Shown one piece after another: positions 5,753-8,597 of a stretch of 8,597 bases of DNA. Position numbers and translations under genes: made by a program. The stretch lies in contig JACCWY010000179.1 of NCBI GenBank assembly GCA_013697395.1, positions 1 through 8,597 of the forward strand, given 5' to 3'. The notes beneath the pieces are model-generated. The model was not told the DNA's origin. It did not search any database and saw only the letters and a list, made by a program, of their open reading frames with translations. Origin of the DNA: Chloroflexota bacterium (GTDB taxonomy: Bacteria; Chloroflexota; Limnocylindria; QHBO01). Numbering within the stretch: position 1 is the stretch's first letter; every line of letters begins with the position of its first letter.

Positions 5753-6496
5753 TCCGCCCATGCCGCGCGCGTCGCCCTCGTCGAGCTCGAGCGCCTGCTC
5801 CAGACAGATGCGAGCGCGTTGAGGCTCACGCTCCCGTCCGGCTTCGCCGAAGCCTGCGAAGCCTACGTCGGCCACCTGCTCCAGGCGAACGCGCGGCTGA
5901 ACCTGACCCGCATCGTCGAGCCGCTGGACGTCGGGCGGCTTCACCTGCTCGACGCATTGAGCGCCCTTCCCCTGCTGGACACGCTCGGGCCACGCCGGGC
6001 GCTGGACCTCGGATCGGGCGGTGGCGTGCCGGGGATCATCCTGGCGCTGGCCCGCCCGGCCGTCACCTGGACCCTCGTGGACTCGGCACGCAAGAAGGCC
6101 GATGCGATGCGTGGCTTCGTCGAGGCGCTCGGCCTGGAGAACGTGGCCATCGTCGCGGAGCGCGCCGAGATCCTCGGCCGGGATCCGGCGCACCGGGAGC
6201 GGTACGACCTCGTCGCCGCGCGTGCGTGCGCCGCCCTGCCCGTGCTGGCGGAGTACGCGCTGCCGCTGCTCGGCGTGGGTGGCGCCCTGGTGGCCTGGAA
6301 GGGTCCTCTCGCCGACGACGAGCTTCGGGCAGGGCATCGAGCGGCGGCCGCCCTGGGAGCAGCCGACCCCGAGGTTCACCCATCCGGCTTCGGCGCGCTC
6401 GGCGACCATCGGTTCGTCCTCGTGCGCAAGGAGCGCCCGACGCCGGAGCGATATCCTCGCTGCCCCGGCGAGCCTGCCCGCCGGCCGCTGGCCTGA
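5750..6496 (+). CDS. rsmG: 16S rRNA (guanine527-N7)-methyltransferase RsmG (GidB)
   Basis: Cytoplasmic SAM-dependent enzyme that methylates N7 of G527 in 16S rRNA; in other bacteria its loss gives low-level streptomycin resistance. 248 residues, slightly above the family norm. Seen: the substrate-side NARLNLTRI (47-55) and HLLDALSALPLL (65-76), SAM motif I DLGSGGGVPGI (86-96), motif II acidic residue Asp111 in LVDSARKKADAM, then ERAEILG (137-143), YDLVAARACAALPVLAEYALPLL (152-174), WKG (183-185), and the C-terminal TPERYPRCPGEPARRPL typical of RsmG. The GTG start has an excellent Shine-Dalgarno. It is the first gene of the plus-strand block, facing away from the hpt operon across a DnaA-box region. 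rsmG is often near oriC in bacteria, but none of dnaA, parA, parB, rpmH or mnmG is visible here. Confidence 0.95.
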   Translation: MSAHAARVALVELERLLQTDASALRLTLPSGFAEACEAYVGHLLQANARLNLTRIVEPLDVGRLHLLDALSALPLLDTLGPRRALDLGSGGGVPGIILALARPAVTWTLVDSARKKADAMRGFVEALGLENVAIVAERAEILGRDPAHRERYDLVAARACAALPVLAEYALPLLGVGGALVAWKGPLADDELRAGHRAAAALGAADPEVHPSGFGALGDHRFVLVRKERPTPERYPRCPGEPARRPLA

Positions 6497-6565
6497 CGCC
6501 GATCCCGGAGCCACCCGGGCGCGATGCCATCGGCGCACGGATCTGAGCCGCGGGGCGGGCGTCGG

Positions 6566-6584
6566 TATACTCCCCAATCGCATG
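6566..6584 (+). promoter_or_regulatory. candidate leaderless promoter (-10 TATACT) for the metallophosphoesterase gene
   Basis: TATACT at 6566-6571 ends 10 bases before ATG 6582. Transcription would begin within a few bases of the start codon. No Shine-Dalgarno lies in the ~20 bases before the ATG, which agrees with a leaderless mRNA. The -35 is poor (CTGAGC at a 17-base spacing). Confidence 0.5.
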
Positions 6585-7319
6585 CGCATCGCCGTCCTGT
6601 CGGACATCCACGCCAACCTGGCTGCCCTCGAGGCGGTGCGCGCCGAGCTCGCCGACGTCGACGAGACCTGGGTGCTCGGCGACATCGTCGGCTACGGCCC
6701 CGAGCCGAACGAGGTCATCACGGCGCTCCAGGAGATGGGCGCCCGCAGCGTGCTGGGAAACCACGATGGCGCCGCCATCGGCGGCGTCGACCCGTCCTAT
6801 TTCAATCCCGACGCCCGGGCCGCGATCGAATGGACCGCGAGTGCGATCGATGACAATGCGCGCTCGTACCTTGCGACGCTTCCCGAGGTGCGGCGCGACG
6901 GCGACCTGACTGCCGTGCACGGCTCGCCCCGCGACCCGATCTGGGAATACGTCACCAGCCGCGGGATCGCGGCGGCCAACCTCGAGCATTTCGAGACGCG
7001 CCTCTGCCTGTTCGGGCACACGCACCTGCCGACGGTGTACCGCGTGGCGGAGGGCGACGTCGAGCAGCACCTCGGGCTGCCCGGCGCGACCGTGACGCTC
7101 ACGGGGGAGCGCGCAATGCTCAACCCCGGCAGCGTCGGACAGCCGCGCGACGGCCTGCCCGATGCCGCCTATGCCGTCCTCGAGTGGGGTGGCGAGACCG
7201 CCGGGTCCGGCGCGATGACCTTCCACCGCGTGCGCTACGACATCGACCGTACCCAGCGCCTGATGCGGGAGCGAGGCCTGCCGGCGCGCCTCGTGGAGCG
7301 CCTCCGCTACGGCCGTTGA
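6582..7319 (+). CDS. calcineurin-like metallophosphoesterase (MPP superfamily, YfcE/MJ0936-like)
   Basis: A 245-residue soluble phosphoesterase with a two-metal centre. All metal ligands are present: Asp8 and His10 (LSDIHANL), Asp34 (GDIVGYGP, 33-40), Asn60 and His61 (GNHD, 59-62), His113 (AVHGSPRD), and His146/His148 (GHTH, 145-148). The DIVGYGPxPNE form places it with the small bacterial and archaeal phosphodiesterases (COG0639/COG0622 type), whose natural substrates are mostly unknown; a Ser/Thr phosphatase or diadenosine tetraphosphatase label would be over-reading. MRIAVLSDIHANL is the canonical N-terminus, so ATG 6582 is chosen although the frame is open further upstream inside rsmG. 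It stands 85 bases after rsmG with its own likely promoter. Confidence 0.9.
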   Translation: MRIAVLSDIHANLAALEAVRAELADVDETWVLGDIVGYGPEPNEVITALQEMGARSVLGNHDGAAIGGVDPSYFNPDARAAIEWTASAIDDNARSYLATLPEVRRDGDLTAVHGSPRDPIWEYVTSRGIAAANLEHFETRLCLFGHTHLPTVYRVAEGDVEQHLGLPGATVTLTGERAMLNPGSVGQPRDGLPDAAYAVLEWGGETAGSGAMTFHRVRYDIDRTQRLMRERGLPARLVERLRYGR

Positions 7320-7360
7320 GCCCACGCGCGCCGACCGCGCAGCGCATGCGTCGAGCGCCG

Positions 7361-7378
7361 TAGGATAGCGATCGCATG
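7361..7378 (+). promoter_or_regulatory. possible leaderless promoter (-10 TAGGAT) for the Usp gene
   Basis: TAGGAT at 7361-7366 fits the TANNNT form and ends nine bases before ATG 7376, nearly the same spacing as at the metallophosphoesterase gene. The AGGA within it could instead be a Shine-Dalgarno about 11 bases from the ATG, so the two readings compete. No clear -35. Confidence 0.3.
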
Positions 7379-7867
7379 GACTTCTTCAGGCGCGGGGACA
7401 AGCGCCCGAGCACATTCGATCACGCCAGGATCCTGGTCCCGCTGCTCGGCGACGACGAGGTGGACGGCCCCGCGCTCAAGGTCGCGGCCATGCTCCTCGG
7501 CGGCCGCGATGGCGTCGAAGCCTCACTGCTGCACGTGATCGAGGTTCCGTTCGACCGGACCCTCGACGCCGAGGATGAGCCCGCGGTGGCACGTGCCGAC
7601 TCGGTGCTGGCGCGGGCCGAGGCGCTCCTCTCCGAGCGCGGCATCCCGACGCGGACCAGCACGGTGCAGGCGCGGGCGGCCGGGCCGGCCATCGTCGACG
7701 ACGCGAACGAGCTTGGCGCCGACCTGATCGTGATGGGGCTGCTCTACAAGAAGCGATTCGGAGGACAATGGGACGCGGGACGCACGGTCCCGTACGTCAT
7801 GCGCAACTCGACGGCACCAGTCTGGTGCCTGCGCGCCGAGACGAAGGAGCTGGCACACACGCCATGA
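7376..7867 (+). CDS. universal stress protein (UspA family)
   Basis: A 163-residue single-domain Usp, expected to be cytoplasmic and dimeric. Seen: the first strand ARILVPLLGDDEVDGPALKVAAMLL (17-41), LLHVIEVP (51-58), the helix ELGADLIVMG (112-121) and the last strand APVWCLR (147-153). The ATP loop of Usp proteins (G-x2-G-x9-G-S/T) is only partly kept: Gly121 and a Gly135-Arg-Thr137-Val run are present, but the second glycine is Tyr124, so nucleotide binding is uncertain. It overlaps the first TrkA gene by 4 bases (ATGA), strongly suggesting that it works with the potassium-transport regulators; Usp domains are known partners or fusions of ion transporters. Confidence 0.85.
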   Translation: MDFFRRGDKRPSTFDHARILVPLLGDDEVDGPALKVAAMLLGGRDGVEASLLHVIEVPFDRTLDAEDEPAVARADSVLARAEALLSERGIPTRTSTVQARAAGPAIVDDANELGADLIVMGLLYKKRFGGQWDAGRTVPYVMRNSTAPVWCLRAETKELAHTP

Positions 7868-8436
7868 GGGTCATCATCGTCGGCTGCGGCCGCGTCGGAG
7901 CGCGCGTCGCCGCGGAGCTCGACAGCCGCGGCGAGCACGTCACCGTCATCGACATCAACCCACGCGCCTTCAGCCGCCTGCCGCCCGGATTCGGCGGCGA
8001 GAGCGTTCGCGGCAACGGCACGGACGAGGACGTCATGCGCTCGGCCGGCGCCGAGCAGGCCGACATCGTCATGGCGCTGACGGAGGGTGACAACCGCAAC
8101 GCGCTCGCGGCGCAGCTCGCCAAGCACACGTTCGGCGCCCCACGCGTCATTGCCAAGATCAACGACCCCCTGCGCGGCGAGGCGTATCGAGCCCTCGGCG
8201 TCGAGACGATCTGTCGCACGATCATCCTGGCCGACGCCCTCGTCGTGGCGGCCCGGGAGGGCGCCGAGGCGACCAACGGGTTCGTGGAGCCACCGACGGC
8301 CGAGCCGCGCCACCGGGCACACGCGCCGAACGCGGCCGCAAACAGGCAGGTGCAGGAAGCCATGGACGCGGCCGAGGATCACACGGCCGAGGCGACGATC
8401 GTCCAGCCCGGCGACGGCCAGCAGGGAGGGCTGTAG
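7864..8436 (+). CDS. TrkA family potassium uptake regulatory protein (RCK_N domain), first of a pair
   Basis: Cytoplasmic NAD(H)-binding RCK subunit that gates a K+ transporter. 190 residues: Rossmann motif GCGRVG (7-12), acidic residue Asp30 at the end of strand 2 (VIDIN), then GNGTDEDVMRSAGAEQADIVMALT (50-73), the core DNRNALAAQLAKHTFGAPRVIAKINDP (76-102) and the end of the RCK_N fold near residue 128. No RCK_C (TrkA_C) domain follows; residues about 130-190 form a hydrophilic Ala/Glu/Pro-rich tail that is probably disordered. The ATG within the Usp stop (ATGA) is preferred over in-frame upstream codons inside the Usp gene because the fold starts at MRVIIVGCG. It resembles the paired trkA genes (ceoB/ceoC) of mycobacteria. 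Confidence 0.9.
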   Translation: MRVIIVGCGRVGARVAAELDSRGEHVTVIDINPRAFSRLPPGFGGESVRGNGTDEDVMRSAGAEQADIVMALTEGDNRNALAAQLAKHTFGAPRVIAKINDPLRGEAYRALGVETICRTIILADALVVAAREGAEATNGFVEPPTAEPRHRAHAPNAAANRQVQEAMDAAEDHTAEATIVQPGDGQQGGL

Positions 8437-8441
8437 GCGTG
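8424..8441 (+). promoter_or_regulatory. Shine-Dalgarno fixing the GTG start of the second TrkA
   Basis: GGGAGGG at 8424-8430 ends eight bases before GTG 8439-8441. Confidence 0.7.
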
Positions 8442-8597
8442 TACGTCGTGGTCGTCGGCGGCGGAAACGTCGGCTACTACCTGACCAAGGAGCTCCTCGC
8501 GGCCGGGCACGAGGTGGTCGTCATCGAGGAGGACCAGATCCGCGCGCGCCAGATCGCGGACGAGCTTGGCAGCATCGTCATCGCCAACGACGGTTGC
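8439..8597 (+). CDS. second TrkA family potassium uptake protein, 3' partial
   Basis: Only the first 53 residues are in the window. They show a full Rossmann start: MYVVVVGGGNVGYYL with GGGNVG, and the acidic end of strand 2 in VVVIEED, followed by ARQIADELGSIVIANDG, the usual RCK_N course. GTG 8439 lies two bases after the stop of the first TrkA, with a strong Shine-Dalgarno inside that gene's 3' end. It is a paralogue rather than a copy of its neighbour (GGGNVG against GCGRVG). By analogy with other paired TrkA loci, the two probably form a hetero-oligomer, and a K+ transporter or APC-type permease may follow beyond the window; that is a prediction. Confidence 0.88.
   Translation, partial: MYVVVVGGGNVGYYLTKELLAAGHEVVVIEEDQIRARQIADELGSIVIANDGC

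Noticed and set aside
6515..6537. Hairpin between rsmG and the metallophosphoesterase as an intrinsic terminator
   Set aside because: Short bulged stem with a 3-base loop and no T-run; too weak to call.
5573..6685. Minus-strand open frame of 370 codons across the intergenic region and rsmG
   Set aside because: Low-complexity antisense translation spanning a promoter region and rsmG; no domain pattern.
6063..7325. Minus-strand open frame of 420 codons opposite rsmG and the metallophosphoesterase
   Set aside because: Arg/Gly/Pro-rich shadow of two well-supported plus-strand genes in high-GC DNA; no family motif.

Overview
The window is a high-GC (roughly two-thirds G+C by eye), densely coding bacterial chromosome segment. 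GTG starts, 4-nt stop/start overlaps and the gene content (extended LivM, paired small TrkA proteins, RsmG, Usp) fit an uncultured Chloroflexota or actinobacterium-like lineage. This is a guess from style; no marker in the window settles the taxonomy. No mobile element, CRISPR array, tRNA or rRNA was seen.

Region 1 (1-3828, plus strand) is a branched-chain amino acid-type ABC importer operon: livH (5' end cut off by the window), livM, livG, livF. All junctions are very tight (1-nt gap, GTGA overlap, ATGA overlap), so the four proteins are probably made in step. LivM is unusual: about 235 extra N-terminal residues with around six predicted membrane segments precede the normal permease core. 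The substrate-binding protein is not in the window, so the substrate is open. A short ORF for a single-pass membrane protein follows livF and runs tail-to-tail into the next block; its last ~29 codons are antisense to a real gene, so it may be a truncated gene or mark a rearrangement or assembly join near 4060.

Region 2 (4067-5470, minus strand) is a three-gene operon read right to left: a small protein resembling a degenerate PD-(D/E)XK nuclease with a Gly-Asn repeat tail, hypoxanthine phosphoribosyltransferase (purine salvage), and a four-helix membrane protein of unknown function.

Region 3 (5471-5749) is the only real intergenic space, and it lies between divergent genes. It holds a perfect DnaA box (TTATCCACA) that forms a 9-bp perfect inverted repeat with a second near-consensus box, candidate promoters for both directions, and a separate GGTNACC dyad in the rsmG leader. 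This is the most interesting non-coding signal here: either a DnaA-controlled divergent promoter or part of a replication origin.

Region 4 (5750-8597, plus strand) carries rsmG (16S rRNA m7G methyltransferase), a calcineurin-type metallophosphoesterase, a universal stress protein and two consecutive TrkA/RCK proteins, the second cut off by the window end. The Usp-TrkA-TrkA run looks like a potassium-transport regulatory module. The metallophosphoesterase, and perhaps the Usp gene, have a -10-like hexamer only 9-10 nt before the start codon and little or no Shine-Dalgarno, which suggests leaderless mRNAs.

No clearly new multi-gene system was found. The best leads are the DnaA-box dyad, the extended LivM, the PD-(D/E)XK-like partner of hpt, and the candidate leaderless promoters.
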